DNA of 64,000 nucleotides from Streblospio benedicti (taxonomy: Eukaryota; Annelida; Polychaeta; Spionida; Spionidae): contig CM032665.1 in assembly GCA_019095985.1 (NCBI GenBank), forward strand, positions 43,421,547 through 43,485,546. The letters run 5' to 3'. Made by a program: the position numbers and the translations under genes. Below, in pieces: positions 1 through 12,500 of this stretch (the first letter of the stretch is position 1; each line of letters opens with the position of its first letter). The notes under the pieces were generated by a model that was not told where the DNA came from, did no database searches, and saw only the letters and a program-made list of their open reading frames with translations.

Positions 1-1600
1 CATATTAAATGCATTGTTATCATTAGAAGCTGGAAATTTTGAAAGATAAATTATACAACAACAGATCCAGGTTCTCAAAATAGGGAGTGCAACTGTGAAT
101 ACTCAATAGTAAATTCACGCTCATTCAGAAAATTTCGACTGTGTGCTAGACTATCCTGCTACATGTGGTATGCTCAGATAGGAGCTACTTGGTAAATTAA
201 TGCTGCAAATCTATCATGTTAAGAATGAATGCAAATATTCATACTTCATATTCACCTTTATTTAACATAAACATAACATTGGATCAACCTCAAGTATGAG
301 CCTCTTAAGTGTTAATAGTGCGCATTAAACAATATTTATAAAACATACACACAATCGATTAAGACATTTGGTGGCCTTATTCTTTACACAGACTCTCTTA
401 ATACATCCAATTTCCCAGCATGTATGTGTCCCAGCACCCCAAAACCCGACATAGGAAGTGCCAGTGTGTTTCACATAAAGACTTGCACGCACATACGATA
501 CCTGGAATTGATCTTTTCAAAAGTGATTGAGTCAAACATTGATTATTTTCATAATGCCACTATAGTGAGGAAAGTCTGATGTTAAGAAAGTGGCAGCCAA
601 TATTAATGTGTCGTCTTTAGAGCTGGGGTCTTTGCGTTTAGTCGTGGAGTGCAAGCGGTGTATTGTTAATCTGGCTTTGGGCAGGTTTTCATGGAGTGAA
701 CTTTCTCAATCTTATACTTGTATTTAAGATCTGGATTTCATGAGAACTTGTATAGAGTTATGGTTCAATTTTAAGCTCAGTTAGTTTAGATTAGAAGTTC
801 CTTAGTACCAAAACTATTTATACTCTAAAAATAGCAGTAGTCATTAAAAAATATGTTTTAGAAGGCAACATGTTGTATGTTACAATTCAAACCTTTACCT
901 TGAACCGATTATCAAATTGCATATCATATATCAAATACCATATGCGTAAAAACCAGTGACCGTCTTGAATAACACCATACCTTAGGTGTTGGTAAAAAGC
1001 TTTATACAGTTCTCAAACAATATCTCATTGTGTGTACAAGTATTCCACACTTGGGTAGAGGAATATCCATAATGACGAACGTATACCTCACAAGGTCGGG
1101 CAATTTTCAACAAATTCAGTCACTGAACTGCACGGTATTGCCCTAAAAACAGATAGCTATTTCTGCAATAGAACACCCGACTGACTAATCTGGAACACAT
1201 GATATATAGAAAACTATTGGAAACTTTAGATGTAGGATACTTAGTTGTGACAATTTTATTACACGTGATATAGTTCAAAGTGTATTTTTTAAGTTTTATT
1301 CTAGTCACTCTGTAAATTGGCGAAAACATCTATTTTAAAATATGCTTTACAACTAATTTTTAACTAAACTTTGATATGGACTGTGATATTTTACTATGCA
1401 TTTTATGCGAAATAAACTGATACAATACAATAGTGGTATCTTATTTATACGAAAGGGAGGTCCATGAATTCTTCCATCAATTAAACACTTTCAGGTGCAT
1501 CTGATAAGTCATCATTATTATAAGCTTCCTCAATAAAGTCTAGGACACAACTGGCAGTACTGTTTTGGATAATATGAAGACAGTAGCGAAAGTTTGACAA
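1..1600. other. AT-rich intergenic stretch, nothing recognised
   Basis: No open frame has domain signatures, splice context or codon bias suggesting a gene, and no terminal-repeat element was seen. Confidence 0.5.
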
Positions 1601-2640
1601 AACTTTCTCTACAGTCAATTAAATAGTTGCCTGACCGTAGGCACTCAGTACAGAGTCAGCACGTCAACCCTTACATTATCACGCACAGGCGGAAAACACC
1701 ATAACCCGTACTGCCAAAACGCCCCTCTACCCGTTTGTGCCCTAAGCATTTAAAGTTCAACCCAAGCAAGCAATAAAGCTCCAATACGTTACAGACCTGT
1801 TGCCGTCAAATTGCACCAGTGAAGCCAATATACCGGCTCAGTGAGTTGAAAAGTGAATCTCCGTCCTTTGTTGATAGCTCCAACAGATACTCTCGCGTAG
1901 TCTCGCCTGAACGAGATTGCCGTTTTCTCTCGTAGTACGTAAAGTCGGCTAGGACCCTACATGGGTTAAAATGACACGGCAGTTTTTGAGCCACTTTTAC
2001 ACGTTTAAGGGAGGGGCACATTCTACCGCAGGGTGGGTCTACAGCCTGTCTACTGCCAAAAACGCTTAGAAAACGTGAGGATCCGTGAGTGTACAGTGCG
2101 GCAAACGTACGTATTTTTTCAAGGCCGTACGGTGGCAAGTTGAGGCACGGCCACCTCAATAAAAACCACTCCTTGTGCCGACGCACTCATAACACACGGA
2201 GCCCGTGCGTATGTGCCCACAACTGTACTTTTGTCACTGCATGCGGAAAACGCCGTAGACGCCGCAGACCTCAACACGCCTTGCGGCGACCACGCCGCAA
2301 GGTGGAATGTGCCCCTCGCTTTACGTGACACATTTGTGAAAAACTGTATCAATTACCAAGAGACATGCTCATATTTCTTTAATAGGGACTCTATAATAAA
2401 ATGTGACACAAGTACTTTTCAAATGACTTAAAAAGAGACACTGCGCTTATTTCTGGACCCCGTGTCGGGCGTTCCGTGTGACGCGGTGTGACCGTTCTAC
2501 CCGTGTACCGTCTGTATGTGTGTGTGGGGGGGCAGGGGGGGTGATGCCTGGCATTTGGTAACCGCGGCCGCCGCGCCGGCTACACGGGGTCTTACGGCAA
2601 TGTCAGGGGTTTGCGAGCCGTATTATGTGTGCATTAACAT
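1600..2640. repeat. Degenerate GC-richer repeat-like block
   Basis: This block is richer in CpG than its surroundings and carries scattered GTACTGCC-like and ACCCGT words that recur at about 18960-19220. Short open frames on both strands show no domain. It may be a decayed mobile element or a GC-rich regulatory block; the ends could not be defined. Confidence 0.25.
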
Positions 2641-3049
2641 GACTAGTAAGTAGTGTTGAGAGTTAAGTTAAGACCAATTGCTGTCAGTCCCTTCACTCCC
2701 GTGGTAGGTTTGATCGAGTGCTTCCAGGGCCCTCTGCAACCATCGAAATTAATGTTCACGTTTTAGCATCTCCACGAGCCACTGCTCATACGAGAAACCA
2801 ATGAAATCCCCCCCCCCCTGACTAAGCTGTAAGCCAGGCACGTGCTCCACTTGTCCATCTGCTTGTTTACTACTCACTGCCTGTATCTGTATCAATCTCC
2901 TGTCTGACAGAGCCCGGATGGAGATTAGTGCCAGATCCACTTTGTGTACACACTGTCCACGTGGCCACCTCTTGACCACAGCAAACAGGCATTAGGATTA
3001 TGCAAAGTGCAAAAGCATGAGTTTTGTGTAGTGGTGTTGAAGTGTAAAG

Positions 3050-3233
3050 CACAACCTCCAATTAATACCACTCTTATGTGAAAGGTCACCTCTATAATAA
3101 GACCATTGTAAACTCTCTCCAATAGCTTGTTTGATTAAGAAAGGACCACAAAGCTTCATAAGAAGATCACCTCTCTATTGAGAGCACTTAAGCTCAGTCC
3201 TGGGGGTGGTGTTAATAGGAAGGTTGCACGGTA
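3050..3233. mobile_element. pogo-like MITE copy, diverged
   Basis: The left end reads ACAACCTCCAATTAA and the interior has CACCTCTATAATAAGACC and CACCTCTCTATTGAGA. The right end is degenerate. Confidence 0.7.
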
Positions 3234-3763
3234 CATGTATCTGTGTGTATAATCAGCAGAGTCCTGATTGTGAGAGCAGATGAAGGCAGAACTATACATC
3301 ACAGACTACCAATACACGTAGAATCGAATGTAAATGTAACTGCGCAGTGAAAGATCTTGCTTTACGATTAGCGTTGGTGCTTTATCACTTGCCTCGTAGT
3401 ATTGGATGATGATACCCTGCAATGGCAATTATGTTCTACAGCTGTGGTGATAACACAAAAGCCATCTAAAACCACACAATTTAACAGCTATTCTTCTTTT
3501 TAAGTGACAAAAACACATAGATTCATCCAAAAATTGTTATTCTACTCAACTGACTGATTTGGAGAAGTAAAGTCAGTGCTTACTATCTACGTGTTGCCAG
3601 GTTTCAAGCATATCTCCCACCGAAATATTCCGTCAACCAATTCCCTTGTATACAAGACACCCATGTCACCGCTATCTCTTTATATCGCCCAATTCAAGTT
3701 CAGCCTTAAACAAAAGTGAAAGAACCTGACTAGCAACTGAAACATATCAGCACAATGAACATA

Positions 3764-3862
3764 CAATAAAAACCTCTCTATTGAGACCACCCTTAGGACT
3801 GACCTCAAAAGGAAGGTAGTTCTGTTACAGAGGTTCACATGACTCTCTTTATGAAGGTTCAT
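3764..3862. mobile_element. pogo-like MITE, partial
   Basis: One half only: AAAACCTCTCTATTGAGACC, then a run to GAAGGTTCATGAC. Confidence 0.6.
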
Positions 3863-3999
3863 GACCATGAGAAGTGCTTTTATTACACAGGTTGTCTCAA
3901 TTACAAATAGAGATGTCCTGATTGAAGGTTCGCCCGTATCACCATTGACCAGGTCTGGAAGATTAACAATTGGAACTGTGGCTGAACATCGCTATCAGT

Positions 4000-4165
4000 C
4001 GGCCGAATCCCTGCGTCAATGCTATCTCTGCCCGTCACCCGCCCTGACAGCCTCTGTCAGCTCGCCTCGGGCCGCTGGGTCGCTATAACGGCCGTAATTA
4101 GAGAGTGCTGAAGCGAGACTAAACTAAGATGGCAGCCGGATGGACGGATTCCGCCACTTCCGGCT
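4000..4165. promoter_or_regulatory. GC-rich islet, candidate regulatory element
   Basis: An abrupt rise in GC with TGACAG/CTGTCAG words, GGCCGTAATTAG and AAGATGGCAGCC (YY1-like). It has no sustained open frame and no repeat termini. A regulatory role is inference. Confidence 0.3.
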
Positions 4166-4403
4166 CTTGTGTGTCTTTGTTGATTATCGGCTGATAGAGC
4201 TTGACCTTTGGGAGGTGACCACTTGGTGACTTGGTTACTTAATCTCTATTAGAGTGAAGGTTTACGGTTTGCTATACATTCGCTCAGTTGACTTAAGATC
4301 ATTTACACCAGGTTATTGGTGTAGTGTCACCTATAGTGCCTTTCTCAACTCCGTGGGAAGCATATTGCAACCATGTTCATCAATCACATAAACATTCATT
4401 CTT

Positions 4404-4549
4404 CTGGCCGGTACCTAATTAACGTGTGTGCACCACAGAGCAGTGTGAGGCCTATAATGTTGCGTCACCACCAATCCACCCCTAGCAGGAATCGAACCCA
4501 TGACCTTCTAGTCATGAGTTCTACTCTTTATCCACCCGGCCACAAAAGC
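4404..4549 (-). repeat. tRNA-derived SINE
   Basis: Read on the minus strand there is a box-A-like GGCCGGGTGGATAAAG and a box-B-like GGGTTCGATTCC, then a tail ending TTAATTAGGTACCGG. That tail recurs near 18240, 51830 and 53705. This is an insertion, not a functional tRNA: no acceptor stem pairs. Confidence 0.75.
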
Positions 4550-4559
4550 ATACCGCCTG

Positions 4560-5870
4560 TAGTCATTAAATATCCAAGGCTAAATCTTTATGTGTACATT
4601 AGATGAAGCATATTTTAATGCACACCAAGATGATTTTTCCATACATTTGGACCATCTGACACCTTTGCTAGAGCTGGCTTCCCAATATCTGCTGATTAGC
4701 GAAGTGTGGAAAGGTTACCGTGTGCCCATGTCGTATGCTATCACTGTCTGAAAAGCCTATCTTTTGCTGAGTGCTGAAATCCATACATCTTGTTTGGATG
4801 TGTGATTGGAAATTTCTCTTGTAAACTCTCAAGTCTCAAACTCTCAGGAGCGACTTCTTCAATTATCATCTTGCAGTTTCTAATGTAACTATGGTAATCA
4901 GAAGTGATTCTTGAAGCTTGTGATTTTGGATTAAATGTGCATATCGGTACCAGGATGAGAAGACTGGTGTAGGTGAAACTCCTCTTCAATGTCACTTCGG
5001 ATATTCAGTTCTAATGCTCTCCGTTCTTTGAAACACACATTAGCTCACTTCAGGTATATCTATTAGAGAGCTAAATTAACGATCTTGTTTGCTAATAAGT
5101 TCAGCCGCATCAGTTTCTCCCTTTGTTTAATTAATGAGAGATAACAATAACAACCAGTTCTCTGTAGCTGATGTCTTCATATTATAACTCCAAATATAAA
5201 ATCTTCAGACAATGTAATACTAATGACAGCTGAATAGAGCATCCTCATCTATTATCTTATTATTCAAATCACAAGTTATTAATAATAGATATTGTAAGAT
5301 ACTGATACTGATTGTAAGATACTGCTTATTGGCAGTGCAAGAACATTCTCATGAACCAACAACGGAACAGTTAAGTGGATCTTATTATAAATTACAACAA
5401 TAAATTACCAATCATAACCCTTTTTTATATACAAAATCTTTAATTTAGCAATAGGTTGCATTCCTCACACATCTAAATGGTAAATCTTGACTGTCAATTC
5501 ATCTTTGAGAAACAAAAAAACTCCCTGCTATGGAGTCTACAACTTGTACCATCAAATTCATCAAACCTTGTTGAAAATTTAATTGGGTTGATCTCAAAGG
5601 AAAAGCATATGCTCACTAACTGTGGTGCCTTTCAAAAACCTGATAGAACGAAACTCGGCGAAGCAGAAGCAACACTAGTACATCACAAAACCCAGGACGT
5701 CCAGTGACGCACTTCTAATCAAAACACGTCTGGAACAATTAACTCTTTGATCACTGATTTGCAAAGAACACTTACAACTTGATCTAATTGGATTGTTATC
5801 TTGCTCAAAGTGAGGCTGTGTACGTGTAGCTGTAGCTGTACGCAGTGCCGTGTACAAATGTTCTTCATTT
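4560..5870. other. AT-rich filler, nothing recognised
   Basis: No repeat ends, domains or strong motifs were seen. Short open frames here look random. Confidence 0.4.
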
Positions 5871-5876
5871 GTACCA

Positions 5877-6046
5877 TACAGTAGAAACTCCAATTAATAC
5901 CATCTCTATGTAGATGCAGCCTGTATAATAGGACCATCTTCCACAGACTCAAGACTTCGATAAAAGACACCTCTGTAAAGAGACCACCTCTCCATTGCGA
6001 CCACTTGAGGCCTGCGCTCGGTGGTCCTAATATGGAGGTTCTATGA
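5877..6046. mobile_element. pogo-like MITE, near complete
   Basis: Begins TACAGTAGAAACTCC and ends GGAGGTTCTATGAT; about 170 bp. Confidence 0.8.
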
Positions 6047-6824
6047 TCTACACATGCTGTTAGATTTTTCTGTATTTTTGGGGCGATGTTTACCTGCCAA
6101 CTGTTGCTGTAGTAGTGAGGCGTGTAGGCGCTGTGCATAATAATCAGTTAGGGCTGCCACTCGCCCATTCGACCCTCACGTCAAGGCCAAAAATACACGC
6201 ATATTAATATATATGAGTTGTAACTGTTATAATCATCTCTCAAGTTGAAGTCATTCCTTCCAAGGGCACATGTCCTGTTAAAATGCAAACAATGTGGTAT
6301 ACATTTACAAAGAATCCATTCAATGTCAATTACACACATTTAAACATGCAGGGTGTTTGTGACATGCACACATGCCCAAGAAAGTGAGATTCATTGTTTT
6401 GAAAGTGACAACGAGATAAAGGTTGGTAGGTTGTGTTCAGATTTTTTTATGGTAAAGTTAGATATGCTTTTGAAAATGATTTTTGTCAAAAGCACATATA
6501 TTCAATGTATGCATTCTAATACATGGCCTAGTAAACACTACAATAGAATTAGTACCATATAATTACAGAACGATTGCATACCAAATACAGAACCTAAAAC
6601 TGGGGCATATCTAGAACCGAGATCTAGAATTCTGCCAATGGGCATTTTGGGACTTCAGGACGTGCCCAAACCTCACTCCTGAAATAGTTTTAAAAAAAGC
6701 TGTGTGCTTTTAGATCCAGAAGTTATGGGTGGGGACAAGAAACCACTAAACCCCAACCATTATACCAGCCAGGCCCACTACAAATAAACAAATAAAACCC
6801 CGCCATCATCATTTAAGTGATCAA

Positions 6825-7010
6825 CTTTCCAAGATGGCGGCTGATAAAAGACAGCGACCGACGCGCCACCCGGCGGGTCTGGCGCGCATCACAAGTGTCG
6901 CCTGGATTGAGTTAGGTCCTAAACACGCCACGGATCCATCACGCCTATCACAGGAGGATTTGTCCGCTCTTTTCCAGACCTGACACCGCTGTCAGCTTAT
7001 GAGGCATGAT
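6825..7010. promoter_or_regulatory. GC-rich islet with YY1-like AAGATGGCGGC
   Basis: CpG-rich block opening with AAGATGGCGGCTGATAAAAG, with TGACACCGCTGTCAGC and GATTAATTTG downstream. The ATG opens only a 49-codon frame of unremarkable composition. An enhancer or promoter is more likely than a coding start. Confidence 0.3.
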
Positions 7011-7143
7011 TAATTTGTATTAAAATTCATTTTGAGGGGTTAGAAACCCCATATGTTTGCGGCAGTGGTATGAAATTGAATTGGAGATTGACTCCAACTG
7101 CGGTGGGAAAGGTTTTACTCATTTAGTTGTAACGTATTTTATA

Positions 7144-7233
7144 GGCAGATCCAGTGTGGGGAGAAGCCGCCCCCATCAATTTGGAGATCCCTTAAATGCG
7201 CCCACTCCCTTTTCCAAAAAGCCTGGATCTGCC
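7144..7233. mobile_element. Short MITE with GGCAGATCC ends
   Basis: A 90-bp unit starts GGCAGATCCAG and ends CTGGATCTGCC, a clean terminal inverted repeat. Related copies lie near 48924, 49995 and 57396. The superfamily is not recognised. Confidence 0.7.
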
Positions 7234-7578
7234 AGTGAATTTGACCAGCTCCAGTAAAACAGATAGTAGTTAGGGGTTGCTTTGTCTTTGGTTTCTACTC
7301 ATGTATTTTTGTACTACAGACTTAGAAGATTTATAGCAGTCTAATAACGCAATTTCTAAACATAAATATTACATAGGCCTACTATTCCAAACCCACTCCC
7401 TTTGTAAAACCGTGAATGAGCTTGCGTTAAAATGTCGCTTCTTAAACAAAAGTGCTAGTGTGTAATGGTATCTGATCTTTTTTATATTTTAAAACAAGCG
7501 AACTGTAGCCCGTTACAACTAAACTCGTGGATGTTTCTACAACAATGGGTATAAGAAACTAAAGCCTGTGATGTGTAC

Positions 7579-7760
7579 TAAAATGTAGCTACCAAACTAG
7601 ACCACCTCTGTAGCCAGGCTTCCTGTACAGTAAGACTATTTCTATCAGTCCCTAGCCTCGTAAAAGAGACGGGCAAAAACCTCCATAAAGAGACCATCTC
7701 TCTATTTTGACCACTTGAGGCATAGCCTCAATGTGCCCTTAATAGACAGGTCTCACTGTA
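7579..7760. mobile_element. pogo-like MITE, diverged
   Basis: Contains AAGAGACCATCTCTCTATTT and ends GACAGGTCTCACTGTA. Confidence 0.65.
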
Positions 7761-7984
7761 CCCGGTCCGTGTTTGTTTTCTCCTACAGGGCTCATTCTCT
7801 TCTCTGTTGTTCTGTTTCTTGCTCTGTAACTCTGTAAACAGATTTACACATCCTCACAAATATTTGTGCAATTACATGTACACGTACACTTTGTTCCATC
7901 GTATCAGATGTGAATTTTGTTTGGTAACATCACTTCTCAGTCATTAAACCAAGGCGTTTAAAGTGCTATTATAAATGCAATGTA

Positions 7985-8100
7985 TCATCCAAGTGAGACC
8001 GCCTCTACAAAGAGAACACCTCCATATTAATACCAATGTTGACTTGCCACAAGCCCCCTCTCTGTGGAGCCACCGCGATAATGAGACCATTTTGAATGAG
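7985..8100. mobile_element. pogo-like MITE fragment
   Basis: GAGACCGCCTCTACAAAGAG and ATAATGAGACCATTTTGAA are typical interior modules; both termini are missing. Confidence 0.5.
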
Positions 8101-8223
8101 CTCATCATGTTGGTTAAATCCATAGATCTACATATTTCTTCTATCACAACACTGAATTTACCTTACTATTTACAGTTTCGGACATATGTCTATGTCCATC
8201 TTCAGAATCTCACACTGCGCATG

Positions 8224-8480
8224 TCAGTCCGAGCGACTTCCCATTGTCATAATGGAGTCGTACACGTGTGAGAGTTGGTGGCCCCCCTCGTCCCGGTTCA
8301 TGACATCTTTGTTCTCCCTTATGTGGATTGCTTCCTTGATGGTGCGAGTCTTATAATCACTTTCCATGTCTACGATCACTGCTCCTTCCCAGTCAATCTC
8401 ATGATTGTCTTTGTTGACCATGTACTCACTGACCATTTGCTGACCGCGCCATTGACCCTCACAACTTACCTGGCACAGAC
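8224..8480 (-). mobile_element. Penelope-like element endonuclease-region relic
   Basis: The minus-strand translation carries HEIDWEGAVIVD, then TIKEAIHIRENKDVMNRDEG and HQLSHVYDSIM. This matches by eye the conserved segment (H.IDWE..., KEA/SIYIR, LNRD.GR..L..IYD) found near the GIY-YIG endonuclease domain at the C-terminus of Penelope-like retroelement proteins. No reverse-transcriptase motif was found nearby, so only this fragment remains. The family call rests on motif recall; no search was done. Confidence 0.6.
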
Positions 8481-8670
8481 GGTACTGCCAGGTAAGCTAT
8501 GAGCATGCTCAGCACCCACTACATTCACTGACTGCCAAATGGCACCTACCTTGCAGACAAGAAGACAGTGGATGCTGTTTTCTGTGTATTTAGTTTTTTT
8601 TCTGGAACATTTAATTAATTTGTCTTCTTCATGATAGAATGGTATTTGAGCACTCGATTGTCGTGTCAAT

Positions 8671-8738
8671 CATGAAATTGAGCATGCTGATGTCTCATTT
8701 GTTCGGGTAAATCAGACATCAGCATGCTCAATTTCACG
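8671..8738. repeat. Perfect 22-bp inverted repeat (hairpin)
   Basis: The 22 bases at 8674-8695 are the exact reverse complement of 8714-8735, with an 18-base loop. Weaker pairing continues outward to a stem of about 30 bp. It could be a microRNA-like precursor, a foldback insertion or a cruciform-forming site. Confidence 0.7.
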
Positions 8739-9085
8739 ATTAATAACACCCCAATTTCGTGCTGAAATCCGAAAATAGTCATGTTAACATATGATACATT
8801 ACATAATATATATCGTGTTGCAAAGAATACATATCTTTGAAATTTTCAATCAATCATATATGCATATTCTATTTCATGACATTAAACTTCATGTTCATCA
8901 CATTTGCATCTCAATTTAAGCGGTCTCCATAGTAACTTTCCAAGCTGCATGAACTTTACAAATCAACTGATCAAACATGCTTGATTAAAACTTAACTTCC
9001 TGTTTCAACAGTTTATGAACATTAGATTTAAAATCGTTTATTCAGTCAGCTCTGTGCTAAGACACAAGGCAAAGTGAACGGCATC

Positions 9086-9167
9086 ATGAGTTTGCTGGTC
9101 ATTTTGATGTTGAGTGGATTGGTCAGTGTGTGGAGTCAATCCACGCTACTGGACAGTCAGTGTGATG
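9086..9167 (+). CDS. Possible signal-peptide first exon (lectin-CUB gene?)
   Basis: ATG in the context GGCATCATGAG opens MSLLVILMLSGLVSVWSQS, a textbook signal peptide with a hydrophobic core and a small residue near the expected cleavage site. The frame runs on to QCD and meets the donor sequence GGTCAGTG in phase 1. The first recognised exon of the lectin-CUB gene (51273) also starts in phase 1, so joining them gives a secreted N-terminus followed directly by the lectin domain. TTTAAA and TCAGTC words lie 40-60 bases upstream. The linkage spans 42 kb and is inference; the exon could belong to another gene or be a chance frame. Confidence 0.35.
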
Positions 9168-9169
9168 GT

Positions 9170-10070
9170 CAGTGTAGGAATTTCTCTTCTCAGATGAGTT
9201 CAAATTAAAGTATGTCAATCTACATATTCTCGAATTCAGTGTTTCCCCACAACCATATCAGAGATTTAAAGAATGATACATGCTAGACTCTCGTGGCAAG
9301 ATGGTAAATCACATATTATGACAAAGTTTTCTGTAAGTAAACTAACAATATCCATTTCACCATTAGACGCTTCAATATAGTACCCCGCATCAAATATGCA
9401 AATTAGCTTATATTTGATTGGCTGCAGACCCCAGTAACTTGATGTAGTTGACTGTGGCAGTGACAAATGGCTTCTCAATAGATGTGCGTGTCCGTCCAAG
9501 CGTAAAAACCCGTCTGCCTCTCGGACAAACCCTGTCATTGGCGGCAGTTTTCCGCTCCATCGACCAATCGGTTTCTCGCCACATCATAACGTGAGGCGGG
9601 GAACTGTAAAATGTGACGTAAATGTGTGTGCGTTACAGACTGTTATGCATACATTGAAAAATGCAAGTGTTTTGTAATTGAGTTTGCTATGTCCTATATG
9701 GCTAGGCTAGTCGACTTGACATCTTTAACACCAGGCCATTGGATCCTTGTTCCTGTGTATTATTATATTTTAAACTTCCTAGTGAGCATACAACATGATT
9801 GCAATTGTGCTGCTAGTCTTTCCCTTTCTATTCTTTCTTTTTTTTCTTTTTGCCGCGTTGGGGGATGATTTCTTTATAGCTCCATCAATCATATTTCCAT
9901 TATGATATGTCTATAAGTTTTATATATACGCCTATGTTTACATCTAAAACAAGTACACAGATTTCCATAATGATTTTAATGTTGTGGTGCTCTATTTTAT
10001 CCACCACACACGCGGTGTACTACATAATACACACATGCGAATACTACAGTAGCACATTTTAATCCCCTGC
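9170..10070. other. No feature recognised
   Basis: AT-rich sequence with no MITE ends or credible frames. Confidence 0.4.
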
Positions 10071-10079
10071 TGCCAACCT

Positions 10080-10215
10080 CTCAATATTGCCTGGCGGCCG
10101 CTGCCGTCAAACTGAGACGAACCGCCAAAATTGGAGCGTATCAAGTGACAAATGACGGCGCTTTATGTCGGCTGCCGGATTTATTGTGACCAGCGCCCCC
10201 TCGCAGGTTCCTTGT
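10080..10215. promoter_or_regulatory. GC-rich islet
   Basis: CpG-dense block (GGCGGCCGCTGCCGTC, GACGGCGCTTTATGTC, GATTTATTGTGACC) flanked sharply by AT-rich DNA. No coding frame. Confidence 0.25.
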
Positions 10216-10954
10216 GAATTGAGATGGGGGTGTTGTGATGGAATGCCAGATTTGAACGCTGTGATGGGATGTATGAATTGCTTTGCCGTTTTGGACAGGG
10301 TCTGGCTATGTTTATTGCCTTCTATGAATATATAGGGGCTATTACAGCAATGTTCGAGTGATTTCTGTCAACTTTTGCTGCGTTATATAGTAGACCAAAG
10401 ATTACACTGCCTATCTCATATTGCCACCTGATATCAAGGCCTTGCTGTATTGCTCAAAACTTGCTTTTGAGCCCTTGAACTCTTCCCAATTAGGTCAGAA
10501 TATGCACAATGCATTAAGTAATACTGGTCAAAAGTCTGTCCAAATTATCGAGAAATTTTTGCCGGTGGGTTAGTTTTCTAGTTTACACTTGGGAACAACA
10601 TAGACACACATGGCCCCATATAGATTCCATATTGCTTTCTAGTGACCTGTATTCAGGTGTAACTGTCGAGAAACTTTCTCTGACACTTCTTGGGAGATGA
10701 GTAGGCAAATCCATACCTTTATGGTGTCAGTTTTCCCCATCACCCGATCTCGCCAACCAAATTTCCCTATTCCAAGAAGCAGCGTTCCGGTTGAAATAGT
10801 TGAAATGCCAGACGTCATCAGAGCGTAACACCAGAGCAGTCATCAGTTCCCGCTATATTACAGCATCAACTCAGAAAACACACAGAGCTCTCACTGAACC
10901 CGGCAATGGCACCTTTTTTAACGATCATCATACGGTAGAAAGCCCAATTAATCA

Positions 10955-11137
10955 TACAATACAACCTCAAATTAAGACCTCCTCTCTATTCCGACCAACT
11001 TTACAATGAAACCAGTTCTCACGATCCTAAACCTTCATGAAACGACCACCGCTAACATCTATAACAAAACCACCTCTGTATCTCGACACCACTTGATGTA
11101 CATTCAAAGGTGGCCGTGATAAAGAGGTTCTACTGTA
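10955..11137. mobile_element. pogo-like MITE, near complete
   Basis: Left end ATACAACCTCAAATTAAGAC, right end AGAGGTTCTACTGTA. Confidence 0.8.
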
Positions 11138-11913
11138 AACAGAGAAGACCCACTGTGCTGTAAGTGAAGCAGGCACCGACCAGGAGTGTAACGATCCCCA
11201 CATGACCCGCCAGAGAGGCCTGCCTCACACCCCACGTGTGAATCACTCCTCGGCCCTAGTTGTAAATTGTTAGAATGCTGCAGCACAGCTTGCTTCTAAT
11301 TTCCAGCTAGCTGATTCCTAGCATTCTAGGGGAGGCGCGCAGCTGTGGTGAGAAATGATGATAAGGTGGTTAGTGGAGCGAGCGATGGAGGTGATTTTTT
11401 TAATACAATTTAGTGGTTGAAGTATTTTGCATTGGAATCTGGTTTCTATAAAAGCTGTGTTCTTTGATATGCGTAGGTTTCTTTTTATATGTGGTATCTT
11501 GGTGTAGTTGGTGGCTTTAGATTTTCTTGGCTGTTTTCTAACAGAGTTAGACCTACTTTGTCTATGGAAGTGATGCCTGCAGGTTGTAGTAGTGCTTAGA
11601 ACGAGCAAAGTGTACATGAAAATGATAATAAATTCACAATTGCAATGGTTATACAGTCCTTTCATTACGTTTGCTATGTTTACATGGCTGGTGTAAGCAA
11701 ATCAAATATTGTATATTTTGTATTAATGAAAATAATGGGGATTTTATCAGTGTAATGAACCTTGCATAACCAGTGTACATGTAGTAAACAAGTGTGTTAT
11801 CCAAGCATCAAAGAGCAACTTTCAGTTGGAAGCAGCTGCATCAACGTGAGTCGTATCTTAAACCACGTCATTAATCCAGGATTATCATTTCCACTCAGTG
11901 GCCTTATGATTCA

Positions 11914-12105
11914 CAGAAGGACCTCTCTATTTTGACCACTGAGTGATTTCTAGTGGTCGCAATAGAGGTCGTCTCTGTATTGAGGTTCGTGGTGTTTTCG
12001 TAATGGAAGGTCATGTCAATAATGTCTTGACTTTAGAATGTGAAAATGGTCTTGTTGTAGAAGTGGTCTGTTTATAGAAGTCTTCTTCATTGGGAGCTCT
12101 ATTGT
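11914..12105. mobile_element. pogo-like MITE, diverged
   Basis: Modules ACCTCTCTATTTTGACCACT, AATAGAGGTCGTCTC and GAAAATGGTCTTG are recognisable; the ends are degraded. Confidence 0.6.
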
Positions 12106-12334
12106 TTAAGCCTACATCAAACCGCATTATCTTTCCCAACACCACGAGCAACATCACACACTAGAACCCATCCACATGCAACTCCAAAACTCCAAATAAG
12201 ATATGCATCTTCAATTCCATAAATCTCTCTAACAATATGAGAATTCCCCTGCCAAATATAACTTTCCACCCCGCCCTTTTTGTGACCCCGAATCCATCAG
12301 GCAAGTAAGTCATAGCGTCCTCCACAAATCACCT

Positions 12335-12500
12335 CTCGCCCGCATCAGTTAGACCCCGGTGCGGGCATCCATCTCGCCCGGGACCACCTCGGCCCCTCCC
12401 CGCCTCGGACCTCCGTGGCCCCCGAGAGAGGAGGCCATCTGTCTCGCGGAGCTCGGGCGAGCCCGGGGCCTTGAGAAGTGGGCCTCGCCCAAGTGTCATT
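12335..12500. promoter_or_regulatory. GC-rich islet
   Basis: The highest local GC in the left half, with frames open on both strands simply because stop codons are rare in GC-rich DNA. No domain or splice context. Confidence 0.25.
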
